Source: Pseudomonas sp. 31-12 (lineage in GTDB: Bacteria; Pseudomonadota; Gammaproteobacteria; Pseudomonadales; Pseudomonadaceae). Taken from it: 64,000 bases of DNA. Each line of letters opens with the position of its first letter. The first letter of the stretch is position 1. The stretch is taken from positions 1,302,001-1,366,000 of the forward strand of contig NZ_CP029482.1 of NCBI RefSeq assembly GCF_003151075.1, in the 5' to 3' direction. The notes beneath the pieces were generated by a model. The model had not been told where the DNA came from, made no database searches, and was given only the letters and a program-made list of their open reading frames with translations. Below, one piece after another: positions 40,425 to 49,050 of this stretch. Both the position numbers and the translations under genes were made by a program.

Positions 40425-40445
40425 TTCATCCTATGATTGGATGAA
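40425..40445. promoter_or_regulatory. Candidate autoregulatory operator of the FadR-type gene
   Basis: TTCATCC (40425-40431) and GGATGAA (40439-40445) form a perfect inverted repeat with a 7-base spacer. It ends 12 bases before the start of the regulator gene and would block its expression if bound. Confidence 0.5.
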
Positions 40446-40457
40446 AGGGCGAATCCT

Positions 40458-41117
40458 ATGGCAGAAATTTCTCTACTCGTTAAGCGATCCCTGGTCGATC
40501 AGGCCCTGGATCAACTGCGTCAACGCATCAACGACGGCGCCTGGCAGGTTGGCCAGCGCCTTCCTACTGAGCCAGAGCTGTCCGCCGAACTGGGCATCAG
40601 CCGCAACACCGTGCGTGAGGCCATGCGCGTACTGGCGTTTTCTGGGTTGATCGAAATTCGTCAGGGTGACGGCAGTTACTTGCGGGCGGTGATCGATCCG
40701 CTGGATACGATGAAGGCGTTATCGCGCTGCTCCCATGAACAGGCCCGGGAAACCCGGCACATTCTGGAAGTCGAGGCCATCGGCCTGGCCGCGCTGCGTC
40801 GAACCGACGAAGACCTGGTGGCATTGCGCGAAGCATTGGGCGTCAGCGGCAGTCACTACCACGGTGATCTCGACAGCTACATTGCCTGCGATCTGGTGTT
40901 CCACCGCCGCCTGGTGGACGCCGCACACAACCCGACCCTCAGCGAGTTGTACCGCTATTTCTCCAGCGTTGTCGGCGCGCAATTGCGTCAGACCCTGAGC
41001 GTCACGCCCCGCCGCCAGGAAGTGTTTGACCTGCACATCGAACTGCTTGACGCCGTCGAGCAACGCGACCCGGAACGGGCCAAAGCCCTGTCGAGGCAGT
41101 TGATCAATGAACCTTGA
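40458..41117 (+). CDS. FadR-type GntR transcriptional regulator (FCD domain)
   Basis: A 219-residue repressor-type protein. The winged-helix domain is N-terminal (LPTEPELSAELGISRNTVREAMRVLAFSGLIEIRQGDGSYL, residues about 33-73). The FCD ligand domain follows (about residues 90-215), with the metal-type residues DLVFHRRLVDAAHN and LHIELLDAVEQRD. The ATG at 40458 has AAAGGG 8 bases upstream. Its stop overlaps the start of the MFS gene, so it very probably controls that transporter. The ligand is unknown; organic acids are typical for the group. Confidence 0.9.
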   Translation: MAEISLLVKRSLVDQALDQLRQRINDGAWQVGQRLPTEPELSAELGISRNTVREAMRVLAFSGLIEIRQGDGSYLRAVIDPLDTMKALSRCSHEQARETRHILEVEAIGLAALRRTDEDLVALREALGVSGSHYHGDLDSYIACDLVFHRRLVDAAHNPTLSELYRYFSSVVGAQLRQTLSVTPRRQEVFDLHIELLDAVEQRDPERAKALSRQLINEP

Positions 41118-42417
41118 AACCGAGAACGCCATGTCCACCAGCAACCGCCAGATCACCGAAGCCAAACGCACGGCGGAGCTCGAAGAGCTGCTGATCGATG
41201 CCGAGGCCGATGACGAACAAGTCCAGCAAAGTCACCCGATTCTGCGGCGGCCCTGGCTGTTGTTGCTGGGCTTGATTCTGGTCGCACTGAACCTGCGACC
41301 GGCGCTCTCGAGCATGGCGCCGATGCTCAGCGAAGTCTCTAAGACCCTCGGTTTGTCGGCGGCGCAAGCGGGGTTGCTGACGACGTTGCCAGTGCTGTGC
41401 CTCGGTTTGTTCGCACCGCTGGCGCCGATCCTGGCGCGACGTTTCGGCGCCGAGCGCGTGGTGCTGGGGATTTTGTTGATGCTGGCCGGCGGGATCATCC
41501 TGCGCAGTTCATTCGGTGAAATCGGCCTGTTTGCCGGCAGCGTGCTGGCCGGCGCGAGCATTGGTGTGATCGGCGTTTTGTTACCGGGTATCGTCAAGCG
41601 CGACTTCCCGAAACAGGCCGGGACCATGACCGGCGTGTACACCATGGCGCTGTGCCTGGGTGCGGCGATGGCGGCCGGCGCGACGGTGCCATTGAGCGAG
41701 CATTTCGATAAGAGCTGGGCCTTGGGGCTCGGGTTCTGGGTGGTGCCCGCGTTAGTCGCCGCGATGTTCTGGCTGCCACAAGTGGGCGGTCAGAAACACG
41801 GCGCGCATAACGTCGCGTATCGGGTTCGCGGCCTGTTGCGTGATCCGCTGGCCTGGCAAGTTACGTTGTACATGGGCCTGCAATCATCGCTGGCATACAT
41901 CGTCTTTGGCTGGTTGCCATCGATCCTGATCGGTCGTGGACTTACGCCGACCCAGGCCGGCCTGGTGCTGTCGGGCTCGGTGATTGTCCAGTTGGCCAGT
42001 TCGCTGGCAGCGCCCTGGTTGGCCACCCGCGGCAAGGATCAACGGCTGGCGATTGTGGTGGTCATGCTGCTGACTCTCGGCGGGCTGTTCGGCTGCCTTT
42101 ACGCACCGATCGAAGGTCTGTGGGGCTGGGCGATCCTGCTCGGTCTGGGGCAGGGCGGTACGTTCAGCCTGGCACTGACCCTGATCGTGTTGCGCTCGCG
42201 GGATTCGCACGTGGCGGCGAACCTGTCGAGCATGGCCCAGGGCTTCGGTTACACCCTGGCGTCCATGGGGCCGTTCGCGGTCGGCATCGTGCACGACTGG
42301 ACCGGCGGCTGGAACGCCATCGGCTGGATCTTCGGCGTGATCGGCCTCGGCGCCATCCTCGCCGGCCTGGGCGCCGGGCGTTCGTTGTACGTTCAGGTGG
42401 TCAGCGAAAAGGTCTGA
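41107..42417 (+). CDS. CynX/NimT-type MFS transporter
   Basis: A 436-residue major facilitator protein of the CynX/NimT type, with about 12 membrane segments and the pattern LNLRPALSSMAPMLSEV near residue 60. Starts: the ATG at 41107 (GAGG upstream, 11-base overlap with the regulator gene) or the ATG at 41131 (MSTSNRQ). The hydrophilic first 45 residues are acidic. The substrate is unknown; relatives carry cyanate or nitroimidazole-type compounds or are uncharacterized. Confidence 0.85.
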   Translation: MNLETENAMSTSNRQITEAKRTAELEELLIDAEADDEQVQQSHPILRRPWLLLLGLILVALNLRPALSSMAPMLSEVSKTLGLSAAQAGLLTTLPVLCLGLFAPLAPILARRFGAERVVLGILLMLAGGIILRSSFGEIGLFAGSVLAGASIGVIGVLLPGIVKRDFPKQAGTMTGVYTMALCLGAAMAAGATVPLSEHFDKSWALGLGFWVVPALVAAMFWLPQVGGQKHGAHNVAYRVRGLLRDPLAWQVTLYMGLQSSLAYIVFGWLPSILIGRGLTPTQAGLVLSGSVIVQLASSLAAPWLATRGKDQRLAIVVVMLLTLGGLFGCLYAPIEGLWGWAILLGLGQGGTFSLALTLIVLRSRDSHVAANLSSMAQGFGYTLASMGPFAVGIVHDWTGGWNAIGWIFGVIGLGAILAGLGAGRSLYVQVVSEKV

Positions 42418-43068
42418 CTACAGATACACAACGTCCAGCGTTGCCGAGCCGTCGAGTTGCACATCGGTGCTCAGGTCCAGTTCGGAAGTGGGCGAGATGA
42501 CGGTTTCAAGGGTGACCCGGCTCGTCAGGCTCTGGATGGCAATCGGGCCGGCGTTGCTGCCGGCCACGTTGGTAAACCCCAGGTAACTTCTGGCGCCAAT
42601 CGGAATGGAGCGGCTGTTCGATGAACTCCAGGCTATGCCACCTATGGTGGAGTCGGTTCGAAACACTTGAGACCAATCGTCCACCACGGTGCTGGCCGGA
42701 TCGAAGTTCAGCGAATACAGGCCGACTTTGTTGCCGCTGCTGTCGTGGTTCAGACCGTAGTAAATCTCGCTGTTGACGATGGCCGAACCGTCGCGATTGT
42801 CGTGCATCATCAGAGCGAAGCGCGCGGGCGCATTGCACTGGACGCTGAGGTCGAGCGTCTTGTCGCGCAGTCGCGTTCGTTTGTCCACGCTAAGGTCTTG
42901 CCGGGAGATTTTTCCGTAGTCGACGAGGCCGCTGTTGGACAACGTCGGCGAGCAGGCGAGCGGGGTGATAATGCCTTTGACGGTCAGGTCAACGGTAGAC
43001 GCCGCCAACGTGTGGGTGGCGGTGCTGATCAGTAAGGTTGTCGCGAGTACGGCGTAGTAACTGTTCAT
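42418..43068 (-). CDS. DUF1120 protein, pilin-like subunit
   Basis: A 216-residue exported protein with a signal peptide to about HTLAA. It then reads STVDLTVKGIITPLACSPTLSN, an alternating strand followed by the first cysteine; the second is in DLSVQCNAP. The chain ends DVVYL. This layout, an N-terminal extension strand, one Cys pair and a hydrophobic C-terminal strand, is that of chaperone-usher pilins, so I infer that DUF1120 proteins here are fimbrial subunits. It is most similar to the C-terminal domain of the tip protein at 45311. It is the last gene of the fimbrial locus. Confidence 0.8.
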   Translation of the reverse strand: MNSYYAVLATTLLISTATHTLAASTVDLTVKGIITPLACSPTLSNSGLVDYGKISRQDLSVDKRTRLRDKTLDLSVQCNAPARFALMMHDNRDGSAIVNSEIYYGLNHDSSGNKVGLYSLNFDPASTVVDDWSQVFRTDSTIGGIAWSSSNSRSIPIGARSYLGFTNVAGSNAGPIAIQSLTSRVTLETVISPTSELDLSTDVQLDGSATLDVVYL

Positions 43069-43191
43069 TTTTTTAAAATCCGTTTCGTTGATTTTATCCT
43101 GCTCGTGTCAACGCTCGGTCGAGCCCGGCAGTCGTCCTGGCCGACGTTCGCTTTGACCGGTGTTGCAATCCGGGCAGCTCAGCGCGTTGAC

Positions 43192-43816
43192 TCAGAGGAG
43201 GTAGTTTATTTCCAGCGTCATGAAGCCATCGATGGGCACTTCCTCATTCAGGGTCAGGCCGTCGGCGCGAGCGATTTTGGTGTCGATCTGCAGAAGTGTT
43301 GAGAGATTCTTTACGGCAATAGGTGTGGTACCGCCGATAGCACTTGTCGCCAGGAGCTCATTCGAACTGATCTTGGAGGTACGGGCCCAGCTTCCCCCGC
43401 CATCCCTCGATCGAATAGCGTCTACACGCTGACCATCCGCTTGAAGGTTTCCAATATACGGCCAGAAATAACCCAGCTTTTCTTCTGCATGAGTCAGTCC
43501 CAGGCCGAAGAAAAGAGGTGAACCGGTCTGTGTGTCGGGTCTGTTGTCGATAGATTTGAGCGCGTACACGGTCGGCTCATCGCAGGTCACGTTGAATTGC
43601 ATATAGTGTTGGCCAACCGTCGTGTACAGGGTTGGGTGGAGGTCTTTTGCATGGATTTTTGCCGACCTCGATGTGTCCACCGTCGGCAAGACTGGGTATG
43701 CATGCGTTAGGCGTAATGGTGCCGGTGACGCTCAGGTCAGTGCTCGATGCGGCGAAGGCGAGGGGGGAAGTCAGGACGATGAACGCCATCGTCAGCGCGT
43801 GTGGAAAACTTTTCAT
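43192..43816 (-). pseudogene. DUF1120 pilin-like gene with a +1 frameshift
   Basis: The 5' part encodes a signal peptide and MKSFPHALTMAFIVLTSPLA ... GGHIEVGK. The 3' part continues in another frame with IHAKDLHPTLYTTVGQ to EINYLL. The switch falls at a run of five As (minus strand, 43656-43660); with four As the frame would be continuous and give about 207 residues like its neighbours. As written the product stops after 79 residues. It may be a true mutation, a switchable site or a base-call error. The second pilin cysteine (FNVTCDEP) lies in the 3' part. Confidence 0.85.
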
Positions 43817-43853
43817 GGGACAGGTTTCGCTATGGTGGGTCAGCGGAATCAGT

Positions 43854-43882
43854 CCTTGCCCGAGGCGTGACCCCGGGCAAGG
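43854..43882. repeat. Intergenic hairpin, copy 1
   Basis: CCTTGCCCG and CGGGCAAGG form a 9-base stem around an 11-base loop between two DUF1120 genes. A near-identical copy lies at 44562-44590. No strong T-run follows on the minus strand. Confidence 0.7.
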
Positions 43883-43894
43883 TCGGCTACGGGG

Positions 43895-44524
43895 TTATGG
43901 GTACAAGACTTCGAGGGTGACCGAGCCGTTGATAGCGACTTCGTTAGAAAAGTCGAGCGAGTCGGCGCGGGCGATGTAGGTCCTTATCTGTAAACCTGTC
44001 TGGAAATCCTTGATCGCTATCGGGGTGTTTGGACCACCGACGGTGGCGAATGCAGAAATGGCTTTAGGTATCAACCCTGGAAAGGCTCCCCATGTGCCGC
44101 CATTGTTGTTAGAGAATATGGGCATTACGGCAGTACCATCGCCCAGTGGGGCCACGAACCTTGTGTCGATGTAGCCGATCTTTTGGTTTACGTCGCCATT
44201 GATAAGGCCCAGACCGAATCCAGCGCCCCCATCCGCATCCGAACCATCCCGGTTATCGATTGGTTTCAACCTGAACGCTATCGCCGAGTCGCAATTCACG
44301 GTGAGTTGCAATGTCTTATCTGTCAGTCTCGTTTGCTTGTCCTGATTCAAATCCTTCGACGAAATTTTGCCATGATGCACGTTCCCGCCTTCGGACAGCA
44401 GCGGTACGCAAGCATTGGGCGTAATGGTGCCGGTGACGGTCAGGTCAGTGCTCGATGCGGCGAAGGCGAGGGGTGAAGTCAGGACGATGAACGCCATCGT
44501 CAGAGCGTGTGGAATTTTTTTCAT
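43895..44524 (-). CDS. DUF1120 protein, pilin-like subunit
   Basis: A 209-residue exported subunit. The signal peptide (MKKIPHALTMAFIVLTSPLA) is almost identical to that of the frameshifted gene downstream. The mature start SSTDLTVTGTITPNAC carries the extension strand and first cysteine; the second is in TVNCDSAIAF. The end is VTLEVLYP. DNA of its first third and of the spacer before it is nearly the same as in the adjoining copies, showing recent tandem duplication. It lies in the chaperone-usher locus. Confidence 0.82.
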   Translation of the reverse strand: MKKIPHALTMAFIVLTSPLAFAASSTDLTVTGTITPNACVPLLSEGGNVHHGKISSKDLNQDKQTRLTDKTLQLTVNCDSAIAFRLKPIDNRDGSDADGGAGFGLGLINGDVNQKIGYIDTRFVAPLGDGTAVMPIFSNNNGGTWGAFPGLIPKAISAFATVGGPNTPIAIKDFQTGLQIRTYIARADSLDFSNEVAINGSVTLEVLYP

Positions 44525-44561
44525 GGGACAGGTTTCGCTATGGTGGGTCAGCGGAATAAGT

Positions 44562-44590
44562 CCTTGCCCGAAGCGTGACCCCGGGCAAGG
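44562..44590. repeat. Intergenic hairpin, copy 2
   Basis: Same 9-base stem as the copy at 43854, with one loop change. It lies between the next two DUF1120 genes. Confidence 0.7.
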
Positions 44591-44602
44591 TCGGCTACGG
44601 GG

Positions 44603-45226
44603 TTATGGGTAATCGATTTCGATGGTGACCGAGCCGTCGATAGCGGCATCGTTAGACAAGTCGAGCGAGTCGGCGCGGGCAATTTGGGTGAGCACCCGAA
44701 GGTCGGTTACCAAATCCTTGATGGCTATCGGCGTGCTAGGGTCCGCGACAGCACCAAATGCAAAGAGGGCGTTATGCTCCAACCAGCGGCTTGCAGACCA
44801 AGTGTCGCCATTATTTTTCGAATGTATGGGGAGTACGGCTACACCGTCCGCCAGTGGAGAATAAAATCCTGCATCGACGCTGCCGAGCCGTTGATCACCA
44901 TTGACAAAGCCAAGGCCCAGCGTATTGCTCCCAGTAGCGGAGCCAAATCTGTTATCGATCGGCTTCAACCTGAACGCTATTGCAGAGTCGCAATTCACGG
45001 TGAATTGCAATGTCTTTTCGGCCAGATTTGTGACTTTGTCCTGATTCAAATCCTTCGACGAAATTTTGCCATGATGCACGTTCCCGCCTTCGGACAGCAG
45101 CGGTGTGCAAGCATTGGGCGTAATGGTGCCGGTGACGGTCAGATCAGTGCTCGACGCGGCTAGCGCATAAGGCGCCACGCTGATCAACGCGGTGGCGGAG
45201 AGTGCTGCAAAGTACTTTTTCATCAT
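44603..45226 (-). CDS. DUF1120 protein, pilin-like subunit
   Basis: A 207-residue exported subunit with signal peptide MMKKYFAALSATALISVAPYALA. Two adjacent ATGs (45226 and 45223) are possible starts. It has the family layout SSTDLTVTGTITPNAC, TVNCDSAIAFRLKPIDNR, then ARADSLDLSNDAAIDGSVT and IEIDYP. The mature N-terminal half is nearly identical to the neighbouring copy at 43895, while the middle differs, a mosaic pattern fitting gene conversion. Confidence 0.82.
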   Translation of the reverse strand: MMKKYFAALSATALISVAPYALAASSTDLTVTGTITPNACTPLLSEGGNVHHGKISSKDLNQDKVTNLAEKTLQFTVNCDSAIAFRLKPIDNRFGSATGSNTLGLGFVNGDQRLGSVDAGFYSPLADGVAVLPIHSKNNGDTWSASRWLEHNALFAFGAVADPSTPIAIKDLVTDLRVLTQIARADSLDLSNDAAIDGSVTIEIDYP

Positions 45227-45310
45227 GGTTTACTCACTTCTATTGTTGTGTGTCCTGACTGCTCCGAGGTGCTCAAGTGCGCCGCGGATTCAGCAGGATC
45301 GGGTTGGGTA

Positions 45311-46441
45311 TTACAGGTAAATAATCTCGATCGTCCCCGCGCCATCGAGGTCGATGGCGCTGCTCAGATCCAGGCTGTTGGTGGGGGCGATGACGGCGTC
45401 CACGGTCACCGTGGTGCTGAGGTTCTGGATCAGCGCCGGGCCGGCCATGCCGAGGTTGTCGGTGAAGCCCAGGTAGCGGCTTTTGCTGATGGGCGCAGAG
45501 GCGGAGCCGGCCGTGCTCCAGGCCATGCCGCCGGTGGTGGAGTCGATCAGGTGCAGGCGCGCGAGGCTGTCGGCGCTGGTGCTGGCCGGGTCGACATTCA
45601 GCGAATACAGGCCGATGTTGTTGTTGCGGTTGTCCTTGCCGAGGCCGTAGTGAATGTCGCTGTCGACGGTGGCCGAGCCCGAGCGGTTGTCGTGCATGAT
45701 CAGCGCGAACGAAGTGGGCGCGTCGCAGCCCACCCTCAGATTCAATGAGCGTGGCGGCAGGCGAGTGCTTTTGTCCGCGCTCAGGTTATTTTTCGACAGG
45801 GTGCCGAAGGCGACCACGCCGCCGTTGGACAGCACCGGTTCGCAGGCCGCCGGCGCGAAGCGGGCGCGCAAGGTCGCCTCGCGGGTGCGCCCGGCAGCGA
45901 CGGCGTCGAACACGCCGGTGGTCTCCCAGGTGACCGCGTCGCGCACCTGCATCCCTTGCTCTTGAACCCAGGCAGTCAGCTCAAGTTGTGCGGAAAAAGT
46001 TCGACCGTGCAGCGGCACGCCGCCCTGCACCGGAACCACGCCGTGCGCCGGCCGCCAGATCAGGTTCGATGCCGTGACGGCAGGCGGCTGGCCTACACCG
46101 GCAATCAAGCCGATCTCTACCGGTTGGCCATCCAGCACCGCGTCGCGAACGCGCACCTGATAGCTGCCACGTTCGGCAAAGTGAAAGCGTTCGGCCGTCG
46201 CCGCCATGGCCCGATAAAACACGCTCATGTCGGTGGGTTGCGAGCAGCGCAGGCTCAGGCTCAGCTGACGTTCGCCGAGGTTGCGTTCGGGGGCCGAGTC
46301 GGGACGTATCGCCCGGTTCATCAGCCCGTAATCCAGCACAGGCTGGCTCAGATTGAACTGGCATTCATCCGCAGACGCCTGGGCGAACGGGGTGAAAGCG
46401 CTCAGCGCCAGGGGCAGCAGCAGGTAGCGGGGCAGGTTCAT
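45311..46441 (-). CDS. Two-domain fimbrial tip adhesin (N-terminal domain plus DUF1120 pilin domain)
   Basis: A 376-residue exported protein. The signal peptide runs to about FAQASA. An N-terminal domain (residues about 24-195) starts DECQFNLSQPVLDYG, with a second Cys in LSLRCSQPTD. A C-terminal domain (about 205-376) has the DUF1120 pilin layout, APAACEPVLSNGG and LNLRVGCDAPT, ending IEIIYL. A binding domain joined to a pilin domain, encoded right behind the usher, is the plan of two-domain adhesins at fimbrial tips. The ATG at 46441 is chosen because GAGG lies 9 bases upstream; another ATG at 46450 abuts the same GAGG. Confidence 0.75.
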   Translation of the reverse strand: MNLPRYLLLPLALSAFTPFAQASADECQFNLSQPVLDYGLMNRAIRPDSAPERNLGERQLSLSLRCSQPTDMSVFYRAMAATAERFHFAERGSYQVRVRDAVLDGQPVEIGLIAGVGQPPAVTASNLIWRPAHGVVPVQGGVPLHGRTFSAQLELTAWVQEQGMQVRDAVTWETTGVFDAVAAGRTREATLRARFAPAACEPVLSNGGVVAFGTLSKNNLSADKSTRLPPRSLNLRVGCDAPTSFALIMHDNRSGSATVDSDIHYGLGKDNRNNNIGLYSLNVDPASTSADSLARLHLIDSTTGGMAWSTAGSASAPISKSRYLGFTDNLGMAGPALIQNLSTTVTVDAVIAPTNSLDLSSAIDLDGAGTIEIIYL

Positions 46442-46452
46442 GAAAATCATCC

Positions 46453-48918
46453 TCAAAGGGCTCGGCACTTGGCGGGGGCTGTTTCGTAATACGCGTTGGT
46501 GTCGGCGTCCGCCGGCAGCTCGAAACGCAGTTCGCAACGCTCCAGCCCCGGTGCGCTGATCCACAGCGCGCGGGTGTCGAGGACGTTGGGCAGAAACACC
46601 AGGCCGCCGTCCTGCACCAGGGTGACGAACTCGCCATCCTCGGTGTTCACCGCCGCGCCGCGGGGCAGGGGCGCACCGTTGGCGGTGGTGGCCTTGAGCA
46701 GGGCGCGGCGGGTCAGGGTGAGGCCGAATTCGATGGAGTCGACAGCACCGCGACCGGCCGAAATCACCGCCAGCCCGTTGTGAATGTCGGCATTGCGCGG
46801 CAGGGTCTTGGTGTCGACTTCCACCGCGCTGCGGCCGTAAGCCGCCACGTGTGGGATGACGGCCTGACCTTGCCAGTCGGTCCACACCGGACCGCTGGGC
46901 GTCGACACTTTGATGGCGCCCATGTCGCCCACCGACAGCAGGGCAAAGGTGTCGCTCACCGGGTAAGGCGAGAGCGTCACGCCGCCGCCATGCAGCACGA
47001 CGCCACCGCGGGCACTGGCCTGATAGCTGGAGCGTTCGGCATCGTCGCGGGTGTAGTTCAGGTCCAGTTGGGTGTAGCGCGGCAACAGTGAAACGCCGGC
47101 GGTGGTCTGCACTTCCTTGTCGCGGGTGTCGTGCTCGACGCCGACCCGGTAGGCCAGTTGATCGTTGATCTGTTCATTCAAACCCACACCGCTGCGGTAT
47201 TCGCCAGCGGAGCTGCGCACCCAGGTGCGCGCCCGGCGGTTCTCGCCCAAGGGAATGCTGAGGTTCAGGTAGACGCTATCGTCGTTGCGGTTTGCGCCGC
47301 TGACTTGCCATTCCGCCGTGGCCGAAACCGACACACCACCGATGTTGGTGCCCCAGGAAGCGAGGGCGCGGCTGCTGCTTTGGCCGTCGAACGAGCTCGA
47401 TCGGCTGACGCCGCCGCTGAACGCGCCGACCCACGGGTGGGACCAGGACAAGGCCGCGCTTTGCTGGTCGCGGTAGCGGGATTTACTGTCGTCGGAGGTG
47501 TTGTCGAACACCGCGTCTTGCAGTTCACGGTAGCCAAGGGTGCGGTAAGAACTGCCGGCATTGAACGCCCACTGCTCGCTTAAACGGTGCGATGCGCTCA
47601 AGTCAGCCTGAAGCCCCTGGCTAGCTTGCCGGCCCCCGGCGTCGGCACCGGTGAGCGTCGCTTGAACCTGGGTAACGGGCGATGGCAGCAGGCCGACGCT
47701 GACGCCTGCCGCGCGGTAATCGGCGGCACCGGTCAGGCCTGCGCTGAGCAACACTTGCGGCGTAAGTGCACCGCTCCAGCCGCCGCTGAGCACCCACGGA
47801 TCGCCACCCTGTTCGTCACCGGTACTGCGCACCTGGCCGGCCGCCAGCGAATAACCGGGCGCCGGCAAACCGATGCCGAGCATCGCGGCCGGCACGGTAA
47901 AGCTGCGCTCACTGCCATCGGCTTCCTTGATGGTGACTTCCACGTCGGAGCGGGTGCTGAGCCGGCGTACATTGGTCAGGGCAAACGGCCCGGCCGGCAC
48001 CACCGTGGAATGGATCAGCGCACCGTTCTGCCGAACTTCGACCTGCGCCTGGCTGTTGGCGATGCCTTCAATGACCGCGCCTTGGCCTTCGATCTGCAGC
48101 GCTTCCTCATTCAACACTTGCACGCCAGTGATCTGCGCGCCGGCCAGCACCGGGTTGTACAGATTGATCTGGCCCGCTTGCAGCACCGCTTCGTGGCTGG
48201 CAAACGTGCGTTGGGCGTAGGCGGCGATGTGCGTGGTGCGGGACACGTCGTCCTGCCAGGTCTGCACCTGACGGCTGCGCACGATCCAGTCACCGGCGTT
48301 GAAACCTGCTTCGGTATTGGCCGAGGCGAAGCTGCTGGTCTGATCGCCGAACTGGCTGCGCAAACCGCTGACGTCGTAGTTGAGCAAACCGGCGATGCCT
48401 CCGGTTTGATAACCCGAGAAATCCCGGACAGTGGGGCGTATGGCGTCGGTGGGTACGATCAGTAACAGGGCAAGGCTTGTCGGATCGGGGTCGATGACGG
48501 TCTGCGGCGAAGTACCGAGGAAATCGTGGCACTGACTCTCGGCCAGCAGACGGTCCGGCACATTCAGGTTGGCCGCATCCAGCAGCGCGCGATCGAAGCA
48601 CAACGCGCCTTCGCGATCGAAAGTGACGTCGACCCGGCCATGGCTCTGGCCATTGACCGTGAGCGTGACGGGGTGCCGGCCTGCCGAGAATCGCGGCGTT
48701 TGCATCAGCACCGTCGCCAGCGCCGGATCGATGCCGCGCTGAAGCAGTGTGTTTTGGTCGAACGATGCCGGCACAGGCACATTACCGTGGGCGTCGACCA
48801 CCATCAGCGAATTGCTCAGCAGCAGCGCGACCGTGGTCCACCGCCCAGGGAGAGGGCGAGCGGCGGTCTGAACAGCGGGCAGGGCTTCGCCATCACGGTA
48901 AATCAATACTGTGTTCAT
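46453..48918 (-). CDS. Fimbrial outer-membrane usher protein
   Basis: An 821-residue FimD/PapC-type usher that forms the outer-membrane pore and assembles subunits. Visible parts: an N-terminal chaperone-binding domain with FDREGALCFDRALL and a matching Cys in ESQCHDFLG, then a barrel region (DFSGYQTGGIAGLLNYDVSG, then LNEEALQIEGQGAVIEG) and a C-terminal domain ending CELRFELPAD ... PAKCRAL with the usual Cys pair. The start is uncertain: the ATG at 48918 gives a signal-like segment only after about 24 residues; a GTG at 48972 is also in frame. It lies between the chaperone and tip-adhesin genes. Confidence 0.9.
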   Translation of the reverse strand: MNTVLIYRDGEALPAVQTAARPLPGRWTTVALLLSNSLMVVDAHGNVPVPASFDQNTLLQRGIDPALATVLMQTPRFSAGRHPVTLTVNGQSHGRVDVTFDREGALCFDRALLDAANLNVPDRLLAESQCHDFLGTSPQTVIDPDPTSLALLLIVPTDAIRPTVRDFSGYQTGGIAGLLNYDVSGLRSQFGDQTSSFASANTEAGFNAGDWIVRSRQVQTWQDDVSRTTHIAAYAQRTFASHEAVLQAGQINLYNPVLAGAQITGVQVLNEEALQIEGQGAVIEGIANSQAQVEVRQNGALIHSTVVPAGPFALTNVRRLSTRSDVEVTIKEADGSERSFTVPAAMLGIGLPAPGYSLAAGQVRSTGDEQGGDPWVLSGGWSGALTPQVLLSAGLTGAADYRAAGVSVGLLPSPVTQVQATLTGADAGGRQASQGLQADLSASHRLSEQWAFNAGSSYRTLGYRELQDAVFDNTSDDSKSRYRDQQSAALSWSHPWVGAFSGGVSRSSSFDGQSSSRALASWGTNIGGVSVSATAEWQVSGANRNDDSVYLNLSIPLGENRRARTWVRSSAGEYRSGVGLNEQINDQLAYRVGVEHDTRDKEVQTTAGVSLLPRYTQLDLNYTRDDAERSSYQASARGGVVLHGGGVTLSPYPVSDTFALLSVGDMGAIKVSTPSGPVWTDWQGQAVIPHVAAYGRSAVEVDTKTLPRNADIHNGLAVISAGRGAVDSIEFGLTLTRRALLKATTANGAPLPRGAAVNTEDGEFVTLVQDGGLVFLPNVLDTRALWISAPGLERCELRFELPADADTNAYYETAPAKCRAL

Positions 48919-49050
48919 TGGGTTCACTTGAGTTATGCCGGCGTGCTGACCGATTCGCTGTGGCTCAGACACGCCTCTGACGACGGCTGAAGGGTCGTGG
49001 CCTCGAAACAGACGCTCACTGTTCCTTCATGAGCGCTCTCAGGGTGGATT

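Noticed and set aside
46442..46885. An N-terminal extension of the tip adhesin frame into the usher gene
   Set aside because: It is the usher read in another frame; signal peptide and ribosome site mark the start at 46441.
48919..48972. A GTG start 18 codons earlier for the usher
   Set aside because: It would put the signal-like segment even further from the N terminus; kept only as an alternative.
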